This document shows, one piece after another, positions 1 through 9,297 of a stretch of DNA of 34,791 bases. This DNA comes from Candidatus Aminicenantota bacterium. Its GTDB lineage: Bacteria; Acidobacteriota; Aminicenantia; Aminicenantales; Aminicenantaceae. Location: contig JACUUK010000006.1 in NCBI GenBank assembly GCA_014859315.1, positions 1 through 34,791 on the forward strand. Reading direction: 5' to 3'. How positions within the stretch are numbered: position 1 is the stretch's first letter; the number at the start of each line of letters is the position of its first letter. Under the pieces are notes generated by a model, which saw only the letters and a program-made list of their open reading frames with translations, had not been told where the DNA came from and did no database searches. The position numbers and the translations under genes are program-made.

Positions 1-82
1 AGCACTTTTTCCATATTTTGATTTTAGCAGAGGCACCAAGGATTGTAAACGCATTTAGGCCTGTTAAGAGACTTATGTCAAG

Positions 83-218
83 CGGCGTATACCCTTACGA
101 GGTAAATCGGCGTATAGTTTTACGAGATTAACATAAAAAATATAGCCGTCCCAATTTAAATTTATACATGTTAAGAGGCGTGATATTTTACGAATGAATC
201 GGCGCATTTATTTACGAG
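83..218. repeat. Cluster of four degenerate ~19-bp direct repeats, consensus CGGCGTATAnnnTTACGAG (83-101, 108-126, 177-194, 200-218)
   Basis: cggcgtatacccttacgag / cggcgtatagttttacgag / ggcgtgatattttacgaa / cggcgcatttatttacgag read directly; resembles multiple terminal repeats of an IS element. Confidence 0.55.
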
Positions 219-503
219 CTTATCTCGATGAATTTAAGAATAAAATATCAGGAGTATTTAGCGAAAAGAGAATAGATGGGGCAAAGGTTAGACATGGATA
301 AAGCTGAATTTGGTGCTTATATGGCTGGTGAAAGCCTTGTTTTTGGCGGTAGAGTTCATCTGAGATGGATTGGCTCTGAAAACAGGTATTTGAGTTGTCG
401 TTTGGAAAAAAATATGGCATCCTCTCCTCTTAAAAATTACCAACGAAACAAGAGGAGGCATGGATGCCACAATCGAGGTTTTCGCCTATCGTGAGATGAA
501 CTA

Positions 504-746
504 TTATCTCTTTTTAATATTTAACTCAATCCCTGCATCCTCTAATGCTTTATGAAGAGGCCACTTTTTAAAAGCTAAATAAAATATGGCAATTATCGCA
601 ATAGGATATAAAAGCATAACAACGCTGTACCAACCCGGAAAGCCTGCCTTATAAAAAATCTTCCAAAAAGGAAACACCACGAAAACTAATGAAAATAACA
701 ATAAAATTAATAATTCGCTTATACCCAATGTTCCAAACATAGTCAT
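504..746 (-). CDS. Small membrane protein, 80 aa, about two TM segments, unknown function
   Basis: ORF track; hydrophobic segments; same strand as and downstream of the RiPP operon. Confidence 0.6.
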   Translation of the reverse strand: MTMFGTLGISELLILLLFSLVFVVFPFWKIFYKAGFPGWYSVVMLLYPIAIIAIFYLAFKKWPLHKALEDAGIELNIKKR

Positions 747-798
747 TATCCTTTCTATAATTTTAGAAATTTATCAAAAAATAGGGATTGACCTTCCC

Positions 799-957
799 CT
801 AATTATTGAACCATTTCCAAGGTTTGAATCTTAGGTTTAAAAGTCTCTGGGGCCGGTGGTCTGTATCCCACCAAAGGACTGTGCTGCAAGCACATTGCTC
901 GTTGCATACTATTTTTTCTAAAATTTGAGGTGATGAAAGTGCAATTGGACTCAGCAT
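799..957 (-). CDS. Divergent/orphan RiPP precursor-like peptide, 52 aa (MLSPIALSSPQILEKIVCNEQCACSTVLWWDTDHRPQ...)
   Basis: N-terminus matches the leader of the 9406-9543 precursor (MLNPVGFSSHQILEK); strong SD gaggagg upstream of ATG; the -1 frame downstream reads GYRPPAPE, reminiscent of the GYPPAE tail. Confidence 0.6.
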   Translation of the reverse strand: MLSPIALSSPQILEKIVCNEQCACSTVLWWDTDHRPQRLLNLRFKPWKWFNN

Positions 958-994
958 TCTTCTCCTCCTCTTTTTTTAAATATTTTAAATAACC

Positions 995-1993
995 TTACTC
1001 TCCTTTAGGGGAGGTAACACTACACACATGGAATATAAAATTAAGATCACACAATAATAATCTCTGATAATTATCAAATGATAAAGAAATAGTTAAATAT
1101 GGAAGTTTTGATATTTGCTTTTGGTTAAGTTTTTTGTCCAATATTATCATATAATTGCCTTCTTTAAGAGCATCTTGAATTGAACCATGAGCAGGAACCT
1201 GAGGAGCAGTAATTATATATACATCGTTTCCATTACAGGCAATATCAAGAAAGACTGAGGTTACCTGATATCCTCCGCCTTTGGTTTCTTGAGGGCGAAC
1301 GGTAAAAGGCAAATCAGCTTCGATCTCTTTTATTAAATTGCCTTTAAAGTCGTATCTTTGTATCCGATTCGCATATCTAATGCAAACATAGAAATTTCCT
1401 TCCGCATCCATACACATTTTTACAGCATCATTAAAAAGCGTAAGCTCTTTTTCCTTTAGGGCACCAAAGGATCTTATCAAATTTCCTTTCAAGTCATATT
1501 CATGGATAAGCCTGCCTTCAATATCCGGATAAGCTATAAATATTTTGTTATCAGGAGCACAAATTAAGTCGCTTACTTTGCCTTTTATTTTAAAACTCGA
1601 CATAAAGTTTCCTTCTAAATCATAAACATTTACTCTCAAAAGTTCATCATCAGCTACTAAAACATACTTTTGATCATAAATTACACCTGCAACTATCGAA
1701 GCTAATTCTCCTGGACCTTGTCCTTTTTTTCCTATTGTCCTAATGAATTTCCCATCTTTGTTAAATACCTGTATCCTAAAATTTCCTTTATCGAGAAGAT
1801 AATAGTTGTTTTTCGAATCTATAAAGCTGCCTATTAAGTTAAAAAACATCTGATTTGCATCTGCCTCATCTGCTCCAATAGCAATCTGCTCTTTTAGAGA
1901 AATAGCCTGAACTTTACTTTTACCAATCGAAAGGTTCATACTGCAAGATACTATTATAAATCCCATAACTAAAAATTTTATTTTTTTTCTCAT
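995..1993 (-). CDS. Exported 6-bladed beta-propeller (NHL/BF3164-like) protein
   Basis: Signal peptide MRKKIKFLVMGFIIVSCSM; repeated FNKDGKFIRTIGKKGQGPGEL / YDLKGNLIRSFG / YDFKGNLIKEI blade motifs. Confidence 0.75.
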   Translation of the reverse strand: MRKKIKFLVMGFIIVSCSMNLSIGKSKVQAISLKEQIAIGADEADANQMFFNLIGSFIDSKNNYYLLDKGNFRIQVFNKDGKFIRTIGKKGQGPGELASIVAGVIYDQKYVLVADDELLRVNVYDLEGNFMSSFKIKGKVSDLICAPDNKIFIAYPDIEGRLIHEYDLKGNLIRSFGALKEKELTLFNDAVKMCMDAEGNFYVCIRYANRIQRYDFKGNLIKEIEADLPFTVRPQETKGGGYQVTSVFLDIACNGNDVYIITAPQVPAHGSIQDALKEGNYMIILDKKLNQKQISKLPYLTISLSFDNYQRLLLCDLNFIFHVCSVTSPKGE

Positions 1994-2054
1994 AATAACC
2001 TCCTTTTTATTTGTATTTTTTTTAACTCAGTTATTGCCAACATTTTATTAACTT

Positions 2055-3554
2055 TTAAATTCCAATTTTCAGTATGTGATAATTTGTCTTTGATATAAAG
2101 TGAGTTAATATTAGACCCATTTCTGTTATAGACTTCTCGCTAAGATCAGAGCTGGCAAAAGCTATATGAGTTGCATCCACTCCAATTTGTTGAAATGCGG
2201 GATCTACATCAATCCATTCCTTACACCACACTTGAACCCACATATGATAAGCAAAATATTTGCCATCATATACTACCCCGCCTACTACTCTAGAAGGAAT
2301 CCCAAGAGCCCTAGCTAATGAAGCAAATAATACTGCATATTCTGTGCAATCTCCTGATTTTAATGATAAAATTTCTTTAGGTCGAGCCAGTCCAATTTTA
2401 ATGTTTTTTTCAAGATTCAACGATAAACATTCAAAAACAAAAGCATTGATTTTTCGTAGAATTCTTAATAAGTTTTTTTCATTTTTTACAATTTTATTGG
2501 CTAGGCTCTTAATTTCGCTGTCATTTGATTGTGTGTATACGGTATGTTTTAAATATCTTTCTTCTTTATTGTTTAACTCAGAAATAGAGTAGGGAAACAA
2601 ATTGGCCTGAGAGTATTCTTTTGACTTTATACTTAAAATAATAAAATTATTTCCTACTTCAATTATTCTTTGAATGGAAGAAGAAGATTTCAATTCTTTT
2701 TTTAACTCAACTATATTTTCATTTTCAATTTTTATTTCTAATTCTTTAATGTATCGGGGATTATATGTGATATTCTCTGATATTGGCACACTATATGAAA
2801 GATCTGCAACTTCAGGGATTTGAATTTCGTGTAATAATGCAACAAGAATTTTTTCCATTTTCATAGAGGGATAAATCACTTTGTATGTTGTTCCATTTCT
2901 GTTGAGCCAGGCATAAAATTTAATTTTCATATTTGGATAATAATATGTTCCTTCAACCTTAAATAGCTTGTATATTTTTTTATTGATGACTTTATTGTCT
3001 AAAGATTTAACATCAATAAACAAATCGATTATCGTTTCAAGAGAAGGCTCAAAGACTTTAAGATTATACTTAGAACCTATTTTTAGGCCCTCCCTCTTCA
3101 TCTGATTTTCTACATAACTTGGAAATAAAAATAGCTCTCTTGTTTCGATTTTTTTTAAACTATCATCATCTTTTTTTAATAATATAAATCCATTTTTCAC
3201 CCTTCCTGAAGTTTCAATTTCATCTTGATATCCGTGTATTCTTTTGCTACTGAAAAAAATTGGTTTTCCCGTTAAGCTTTCTATAAATAAATAGGATTCA
3301 TACATTTTTGAAATGTCTTCTTTTTTTCGGATAGAAGTTACTATTTCCCTTTTTGTCTTAATAACTTTTTTAAATCTAAAATAGCTAGAAAAATTGTCTA
3401 CTTTTTCTTCTCCAATTTTAAATCCATTAAGAAGAATCGCATATTTTCGCGATGAGATGGGGCTTTTTCCATATTTTTCAATCAGAAAATTTAAAGACAT
3501 GAAAGTCGCGCTTAATAAAATAATAATGGACAATAAAATTTTCCTGTATCTCAT
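2055..3554 (-). CDS. Transglutaminase-like (papain-fold) domain protein with N-terminal signal anchor
   Basis: C-terminal LKSGDCTEYAVLFASLARALGIPSRVVGG...YHMWVQVWCKEWIDVDPAF: Cys-His-Asp triad of the transglutaminase core. Confidence 0.85.
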   Translation of the reverse strand: MRYRKILLSIIILLSATFMSLNFLIEKYGKSPISSRKYAILLNGFKIGEEKVDNFSSYFRFKKVIKTKREIVTSIRKKEDISKMYESYLFIESLTGKPIFFSSKRIHGYQDEIETSGRVKNGFILLKKDDDSLKKIETRELFLFPSYVENQMKREGLKIGSKYNLKVFEPSLETIIDLFIDVKSLDNKVINKKIYKLFKVEGTYYYPNMKIKFYAWLNRNGTTYKVIYPSMKMEKILVALLHEIQIPEVADLSYSVPISENITYNPRYIKELEIKIENENIVELKKELKSSSSIQRIIEVGNNFIILSIKSKEYSQANLFPYSISELNNKEERYLKHTVYTQSNDSEIKSLANKIVKNEKNLLRILRKINAFVFECLSLNLEKNIKIGLARPKEILSLKSGDCTEYAVLFASLARALGIPSRVVGGVVYDGKYFAYHMWVQVWCKEWIDVDPAFQQIGVDATHIAFASSDLSEKSITEMGLILTHFISKTNYHILKIGI

Positions 3555-3562
3555 ATTGCTAT

Positions 3563-5374
3563 TTACCCATCAATTTTATGATAACCTGAAAATTGTTCGT
3601 CAAATAGCTTTGCATAAGTGCCATTTTTTTTGTATAACTCATCGTGATTCCCTACTTCAATTAATTTCCCCTTTTCTAAGACAAAAATTCTATCAGCATT
3701 TAAAACAGTAGTCAACCTATGAGCAATTACAAAGGTTGTTCTTCCTTGTACAATAGAATCAATAGCTTTTTTAAGTAAATTCTCTGTTTCATAATCTAAA
3801 TTGGATGTCGCCTCGTCAAAAATTAATATTTTTGGATCCTTCAATAATACTCTTGCCATTGATATTAGCTGCTTTTGACCTCCGGATAATTTTGTTCCTA
3901 AAACTCCAACATTAGTACTATAATCTATCGACAATCTCTTGATAATATCATCAACACCAGTTGCTTTAGCTGCAAAGAAAACCTCTTCATCTGTTGCATC
4001 CATTTTAGAAAACTTAATATTATCCAAGATTGTCCCTTCAAACAAGAAAGCATCCTGAGGAACATAACCTACAACTTTTCTTAACTGGACTTTTGGAATC
4101 TGTTTAATATCGAGGTTATCAATAAATATCCTCCCTTTTAAAGGATCATAAAATCGAGGGATTAAATTAACTAGCGATGTTTTTCCGGCACCACTTCTTC
4201 CAACAATGGCTATTAATTCTCCCCTTTCAACATTAAAGTTAATATTTTCGAGAATTTTGTCTTTACTGTTATAAGAGAAGGACACATTTTGAAATGAAAC
4301 TAAACCTTTTATGTCCACCGGTTTTTCTTTAATTTCATCCACTTCAAATTCGGGAGAGTGATTTAAAATTTCAAAGATCCTCGATATCGCGGCAGCTGAT
4401 CTTTGAAACTGGGCATTTATTCCTATCAGACTTGAAAGAGGACTATAAAGATATGCTAAAAAAGCATTAAAGGCGATTAATTTTCCAATAGTTAAATGAC
4501 CATTTATTATTTCCAAAATACCATACCAAAGTACTATTAAACTTCCTAAACCTCCAACAAGTGAGCTGAAAGAGCTATTTACCGAATTTAAAATGGACAT
4601 TTTTATGTTATCGCGCAAGTTCTTTTCCAAAATTTTCTCAAATTTGGAAATAATTTCTTTTTCCTTAGCAAATATTTTTATAACAAAAACTCCTAAAAAA
4701 CTTTCTCCGAGTAAACGGCCTATTTGGGCAGCATTTTCTTGGATTACTGGTGAATGCTTTCTTATTTTAAACCCGGTAAGATTGCTGCCAAAAATATAAA
4801 AAGGAAGCACAATTATTGAAATAAGCGCAAGTTTCCAATGAATATAAAACAAAGCTGAGACTCCGATTACAAAAGTCAAAATATTAGAAGCAATTGTTAG
4901 TAAATTATCGGCAAATACTCCCTGCGTCGCACTCGTGTCATTTGTTAATCTCGATAAAATATATCCAGAATCATAAGTTTTAAAAAATGATACAGGAAGA
5001 GATAGAATATGATTGAAAAAAGATAATCTCATGTTAAGTAATAGCTTTTCTCTGAATTTAGCTAGAATGTATCTATTAAATATGAAAACAATAACATTCA
5101 GAATTAGCAATGCTAATATAATGGAGGCAACAATAAAGACGAGGTACTTGTTTTTTTGGGGAAGAGCATGGTCAATCATATATTGAGAAAGGAAAGGTCC
5201 AGGGATCTGGAGCAATGATACAAGTAATATTCCCCCTCCTCCAACAAGAACTAATGACCATTTAGGTTTAAAAACTTTAAAAAAAGACTTAACTAATTCC
5301 AAGTCAAATTTCATATTTTTTTTGATACTGATTGGACCATTTGTATTATTTAAATAATTTAGTTTTTTCATCAT
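3563..5374 (-). CDS. ABC exporter, fused TMD-NBD, no N-terminal C39 peptidase domain
   Basis: Walker A GRSGAGKT, signature LSGGQKQ, Walker B ILIFDEATS, H-loop IAHRLTTV; six-TM N-terminal half. Confidence 0.9.
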   Translation of the reverse strand: MMKKLNYLNNTNGPISIKKNMKFDLELVKSFFKVFKPKWSLVLVGGGGILLVSLLQIPGPFLSQYMIDHALPQKNKYLVFIVASIILALLILNVIVFIFNRYILAKFREKLLLNMRLSFFNHILSLPVSFFKTYDSGYILSRLTNDTSATQGVFADNLLTIASNILTFVIGVSALFYIHWKLALISIIVLPFYIFGSNLTGFKIRKHSPVIQENAAQIGRLLGESFLGVFVIKIFAKEKEIISKFEKILEKNLRDNIKMSILNSVNSSFSSLVGGLGSLIVLWYGILEIINGHLTIGKLIAFNAFLAYLYSPLSSLIGINAQFQRSAAAISRIFEILNHSPEFEVDEIKEKPVDIKGLVSFQNVSFSYNSKDKILENINFNVERGELIAIVGRSGAGKTSLVNLIPRFYDPLKGRIFIDNLDIKQIPKVQLRKVVGYVPQDAFLFEGTILDNIKFSKMDATDEEVFFAAKATGVDDIIKRLSIDYSTNVGVLGTKLSGGQKQLISMARVLLKDPKILIFDEATSNLDYETENLLKKAIDSIVQGRTTFVIAHRLTTVLNADRIFVLEKGKLIEVGNHDELYKKNGTYAKLFDEQFSGYHKIDG

Positions 5375-5389
5375 GATTCAGTATCTTTT

Positions 5390-6790
5390 CTAAATAGTAC
5401 GATCAGGATTTATAATGTTGAAATTAGAATCTTCTAAATATTTTTTCATATGGGATAAAGGAATTTGTGAAGAGGTCCACATTCTTTCGATTTGTTCTTG
5501 TTTTAAATATTTACAATAAAAATTATTGTTTGAATAGAAGTCACCATAAATATTGTAATTCATACTTAAACATCCGCCTCCACATAAATATTTGAAATCG
5601 CACTTATTACAAACTTCTATTTCGTTGACATTAAATTCGCGTAACCTTTTCAAAATTTCTGATTCTTTTAATATTCTTTCAAGGTTCTGTACCATTAAAT
5701 TCCCACATCTCATTTCTGGTTTATGCAAAGTATGACAGGGATATACAAATCCTTCAGGCCCCACGCTAATTTCTCCATTTGCTATTCCACAGCTAAATCT
5801 TATATTTGGATATTTGACTGCAATGCCTGGCTTATCTTTAAAATATTTTCTAATATTATCCTGTTCTTTTATTAAACTTTTCATATCAGGCAGAAATCTT
5901 TTATAAAACTTGGGGTCATTCGTACCAGGAGCATACAAAGCAGGCGTATAATGAGAGCAATCGAGTTCCTCTATAACCCATCGCCATGTATTTAAGACAG
6001 TATTGACATTGACGTTAGTAATCACAGAATTAATTCTAATTCTTGCATTATAGGCTTTTAGAAGCCCTACACTTCGGATAATTTTCTCAAACGTGTTCTT
6101 GCCCCTCATATGTTCATGTAATTTCTTGTTCACTGAATCAAGGCTAATGGTAATGATATTAAAGCTTTCACTAATCTTTTCTGCGTTAGCCTTATTAATT
6201 AAGAGGCCGTTTGTAATCAATTCTGATTCTAATCCCTTTTTTACAATATAATCCCCGAGTCTCAAAGTATGATGATTCAGTAAAGGTTCACCCCCTGTAA
6301 AAACGAATTTCTTCACCCCTAAATTCCCTGCTTCATCAACGAGTCTCAGGTAATCTTTGTAAGTCAGATACTTATATTTGTATTTATCAAATTCTGTTCT
6401 ATCTTCAATGTTATAGCAATATTTACATCTTAAATTGCATTTGTAAGTCATTAACAAATAAATCTCACTTGGAACTTCCTGGAAAAAATGACGTATTGGG
6501 CGCATCTTATATTGGCCTTTATGCAAAAAGCCGACTGAAACTAAATTATTGGTGAATAATTGAACTTTATCCTGCACTTCTTCTTTCGATTGCTGCGTGT
6601 ATTCTTTTGCTAAAATAGGAATTATGGAATCAATATTTTTAAATTCCTTTATCAATTCTACAATTTTTACTCCATCTTTATTAAGCCTGATCCATATGAC
6701 ATTAACAGGGTCATACAGGAGATACCAGCCATCACGGGAAAACGTGTAGTATTTTTCAGGAGCTAACACTATTCCGTTTTCATTTATCAT
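5390..6790 (-). CDS. Radical SAM/SPASM peptide maturase with N-terminal PqqD/RRE-like domain (copy 2)
   Basis: CNLRCKYC rSAM motif; C-terminal SPASM Cys cluster CHTLHKPEMRCGN...CNKCDFKYLCGGGC; start placed at internal ATG 6790 preceded by aaagga (track gives 6808). Confidence 0.9.
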   Translation of the reverse strand: MINENGIVLAPEKYYTFSRDGWYLLYDPVNVIWIRLNKDGVKIVELIKEFKNIDSIIPILAKEYTQQSKEEVQDKVQLFTNNLVSVGFLHKGQYKMRPIRHFFQEVPSEIYLLMTYKCNLRCKYCYNIEDRTEFDKYKYKYLTYKDYLRLVDEAGNLGVKKFVFTGGEPLLNHHTLRLGDYIVKKGLESELITNGLLINKANAEKISESFNIITISLDSVNKKLHEHMRGKNTFEKIIRSVGLLKAYNARIRINSVITNVNVNTVLNTWRWVIEELDCSHYTPALYAPGTNDPKFYKRFLPDMKSLIKEQDNIRKYFKDKPGIAVKYPNIRFSCGIANGEISVGPEGFVYPCHTLHKPEMRCGNLMVQNLERILKESEILKRLREFNVNEIEVCNKCDFKYLCGGGCLSMNYNIYGDFYSNNNFYCKYLKQEQIERMWTSSQIPLSHMKKYLEDSNFNIINPDRTI

Positions 6791-6828
6791 TTGATAATCC
6801 TTTCTCATTTATAAAAATGAATTTTAGA

Positions 6829-8202
6829 TTAAAAACATTCTGGAACATATTCTTCATTGTTTATCTCTGATTGAGATTCATCTTTACTTGAAATGACAGC
6901 GCTTTCAAACATAGAGTTAATTATTATTTCTTTATTAAACTTGCAAAATAACGGAAAAGTCTTCTTCAGGTCTTTAAATATCCCATATTGAATGGCCCGG
7001 CAACCTCCTCCACATAAATATCTGAAATCACAATCAGAACATAATTCATATTTATCTACTGAAAGGGCTCGAATTTCTTTGAACACGGCAGAATCTTCCA
7101 ATATTTTGCTTAACGATTCTCTCCTGACATTGCCTCCACAGAATTCCTCTTTTAAAAGAGACTGACATGGAAATACTTTCCCATCCGCTCCTACGGCCAG
7201 TTCTCCAGAACACATTCCACAGTTATTTCGCAGACCAATGTTACGATAAACTCCCATTGTTTTATTTATTTCATTTCTGATTGTCCCGTATTTTCCTGAA
7301 AGATCTTTCAGCTCTTTATTCTCGTTTGAAAAGTAATCAGAATTGTTCTGATTATGCGGGATGAAAAATTGGGGAAGAAATGAATTGCATCCCAATTTTC
7401 TTATAAAGAAATCCCTTGAATCTAATAAGCTGTCAATATTTCCCTTGTGGGCCACTCCTAAGCATGAGACATTCCCTTGAAATGATTTTAAAATTATTAT
7501 TCCATTTATCACTCTCTTATAAGTGCCTTTTCCTCGCATTTGATCATTTTCCGCTTCTTTATAGCTATCTATACTGACAGATATATGGTCAAAAAGCTCA
7601 ACAATTTTCTTTGCATTTGATGGAGTGATTAATGTTCCGTTTGTGATTAAAGAGTTATGAAAGCCAAAATCCTTTGAAAATTTGGCAATGGAAAAAATAT
7701 CTTTTCTTAAAAGTGGCTCTCCCCCCGTAAATACAAGATTTCTAATTCCTATTTCTTTCACTTCTGTTAGTAATTTTTTGTATTCCTCAAATGTTAGTTC
7801 ATCGTAAAAACCTTCAGCTGAATATTTCTCTCTGTCATCTAAATTATAACAGTAATAACAATTCAAATTGCATCTATAAGTTGGATGAATATAGAGAGAA
7901 GATGGATATAAAGCTTTTCCAAAATTAAATTCTCTTACTTTGTAGCTATCAATATGAAGATAATTTGCATTTATAAGATATTCTATGAATTTGATGATTG
8001 TCTCTTCTTTTGCTTTAAACCTTTTCTTAAGACTGTTTATTACATCTTGAAGAAGCGAAAATCTTTCTATTGTTAATATAATTTCTTTTCCGGCCTCGTT
8101 AACTTTAATCCACCTGACATTTACTGGATCATAGAATAGATACCAGTCATTTTTTTTAAAATTCTTTCTTTTTGAAGGTGCAATTATTTTCTTGTCCAGC
8201 AA
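6829..8202 (-). CDS. Radical SAM/SPASM peptide maturase with N-terminal PqqD/RRE-like domain (copy 1)
   Basis: CNLNCYYC motif; SPASM CQSLLKEEFCGGN...CSDCDFRYLCGGGC; TTG start at 8202 with aaaaggg SD proposed because the track start (8304) overlaps a precursor gene and aligns poorly with copy 2. Confidence 0.85.
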   Translation of the reverse strand: MLDKKIIAPSKRKNFKKNDWYLFYDPVNVRWIKVNEAGKEIILTIERFSLLQDVINSLKKRFKAKEETIIKFIEYLINANYLHIDSYKVREFNFGKALYPSSLYIHPTYRCNLNCYYCYNLDDREKYSAEGFYDELTFEEYKKLLTEVKEIGIRNLVFTGGEPLLRKDIFSIAKFSKDFGFHNSLITNGTLITPSNAKKIVELFDHISVSIDSYKEAENDQMRGKGTYKRVINGIIILKSFQGNVSCLGVAHKGNIDSLLDSRDFFIRKLGCNSFLPQFFIPHNQNNSDYFSNENKELKDLSGKYGTIRNEINKTMGVYRNIGLRNNCGMCSGELAVGADGKVFPCQSLLKEEFCGGNVRRESLSKILEDSAVFKEIRALSVDKYELCSDCDFRYLCGGGCRAIQYGIFKDLKKTFPLFCKFNKEIIINSMFESAVISSKDESQSEINNEEYVPECF

Positions 8203-8261
8203 TTTTTTAACCCTTTTAAAAGTAAAAATGAGTATTCGAGGAGCACGGGCTTGGTTTTTTG

Positions 8262-8399
8262 CTATTCTTGAGGTGGATACCCTTTGCCACCTAACCATCC
8301 ACATTCACAGTCTCCTATTCCTGATCCTGCTAACAGTCCGCAAGAACACCCGTTCTTATCAATTATTTGATTAGGGAGAAAAACAATTGGGTTTAGCAT
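8262..8399 (-). CDS. RiPP precursor peptide I, 45 aa: MLNPIVFLPNQIIDKNGCSCGLLAGSGIGDCECGWLGGKGYPPQE
   Basis: Hand translation; SD aaggagga; CxCG repeats shared with neighbours. Confidence 0.85.
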   Translation of the reverse strand: MLNPIVFLPNQIIDKNGCSCGLLAGSGIGDCECGWLGGKGYPPQE

Positions 8400-8459
8400 C
8401 TTCATTCCTCCTTTTTTGTGAAAATATTTCCTCTAATAGTCTTCATTTGTGTCTTTGAC

Positions 8460-8591
8460 TTAAAGAGGATGTCCTCCCCCAATTAAAAACCCACACTTGC
8501 AGTCATTAAATCCTTCTCCGATCAGGATTCCACATCCGCATGCCCTACCACACATTAATTGTTCTGGAAGAAATGCCACAGGTTCTAACAT
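8460..8591 (-). CDS. RiPP precursor peptide II, 43 aa: MLEPVAFLPEQLMCGRACGCGILIGEGFNDCKCGFLIGGGHPL
   Basis: Hand translation; SD aaggagc; shared leader and CxCG core. Confidence 0.85.
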   Translation of the reverse strand: MLEPVAFLPEQLMCGRACGCGILIGEGFNDCKCGFLIGGGHPL

Positions 8592-8626
8592 TGTTTTAGC
8601 TCCTTTCAATTTGAATTAGTGGATTA

Positions 8627-8764
8627 TCATTCGGCGGGATATCCCGAGCCTTCTATAAATCCACATTTACATTCACCTGTTCCTCCTCCCCAAAGTAGCC
8701 CACACTTGCACTTTTTCATTTCTTCGAGAATATTATTGGGCACATAAACAATCGGATTTATCAT
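8627..8764 (-). CDS. RiPP precursor peptide III, 45 aa: MINPIVYVPNNILEEMKKCKCGLLWGGGTGECKCGFIEGSGYPAE
   Basis: Hand translation; SD aaggaga; shared leader and CxCG core. Confidence 0.85.
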   Translation of the reverse strand: MINPIVYVPNNILEEMKKCKCGLLWGGGTGECKCGFIEGSGYPAE

Positions 8765-8832
8765 TTTTACTCTCCTTTTAATTTTTTTAATTTAATGAAT
8801 TTTTTCTTACAATCCCTAATCAACGCTCAAAA

Positions 8833-8967
8833 CTACAGAGGATGCCCTCCCCCTATTAAAAATCCGCACTTGCAGTCATTAAATCCTTCTCCGATCAGGA
8901 TTCCACATCCACATGCTCCAGCAAGACCCATTGACTGTAATGGCAAAAAACCAACTGGATAGAACAT
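8833..8967 (-). CDS. RiPP precursor peptide IV, 44 aa: MFYPVGFLPLQSMGLAGACGCGILIGEGFNDCKCGFLIGGGHPL
   Basis: Hand translation; SD aaggaggt; last 27 aa identical to precursor II. Confidence 0.85.
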   Translation of the reverse strand: MFYPVGFLPLQSMGLAGACGCGILIGEGFNDCKCGFLIGGGHPL

Positions 8968-8999
8968 TGCTCTACCTCCTTAAAACAATGAGAGGATCA

Positions 9000-9140
9000 T
9001 TATTCTTTGGGGGGCGGCAATCCAGCGCCGTGGAACAATCCGCAGTCACATTTACCTGTTCCTGCTCCAGTAAACCATCCGCAGGCACATTCTTCCATTT
9101 TTTCGAGTGCCTGATGAAAGAAAGCAATTGGATTTAACAT
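9000..9140 (-). CDS. RiPP precursor peptide V, 46 aa: MLNPIAFFHQALEKMEECACGWFTGAGTGKCDCGLFHGAGLPPPKE
   Basis: Hand translation; SD aaggaggg; shared leader and CxCG core. Confidence 0.85.
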   Translation of the reverse strand: MLNPIAFFHQALEKMEECACGWFTGAGTGKCDCGLFHGAGLPPPKE

Positions 9141-9297
9141 TTTTTTCCCTCCTTTCTTATTGTTCTTATTGTGTTATTGGCCCGACTCTTATGAATCCGG
9201 GCGCATGGTCATTCCAACTCACTCTAATGAGTGATGTCCTAACCTAGTCAAACAAATTACGACCTCCGAATTCTTCCCCTCTTTAAATCCCGCATTT

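Noticed and set aside
8192-8374. 60-aa plus-strand ORF
   Set aside because: Antisense to precursor I and the rSAM1 5' end; no SD or family resemblance.
8913-9137. 74-aa plus-strand ORF
   Set aside because: Antisense to precursors IV and V, which have clear SDs and a conserved pattern.
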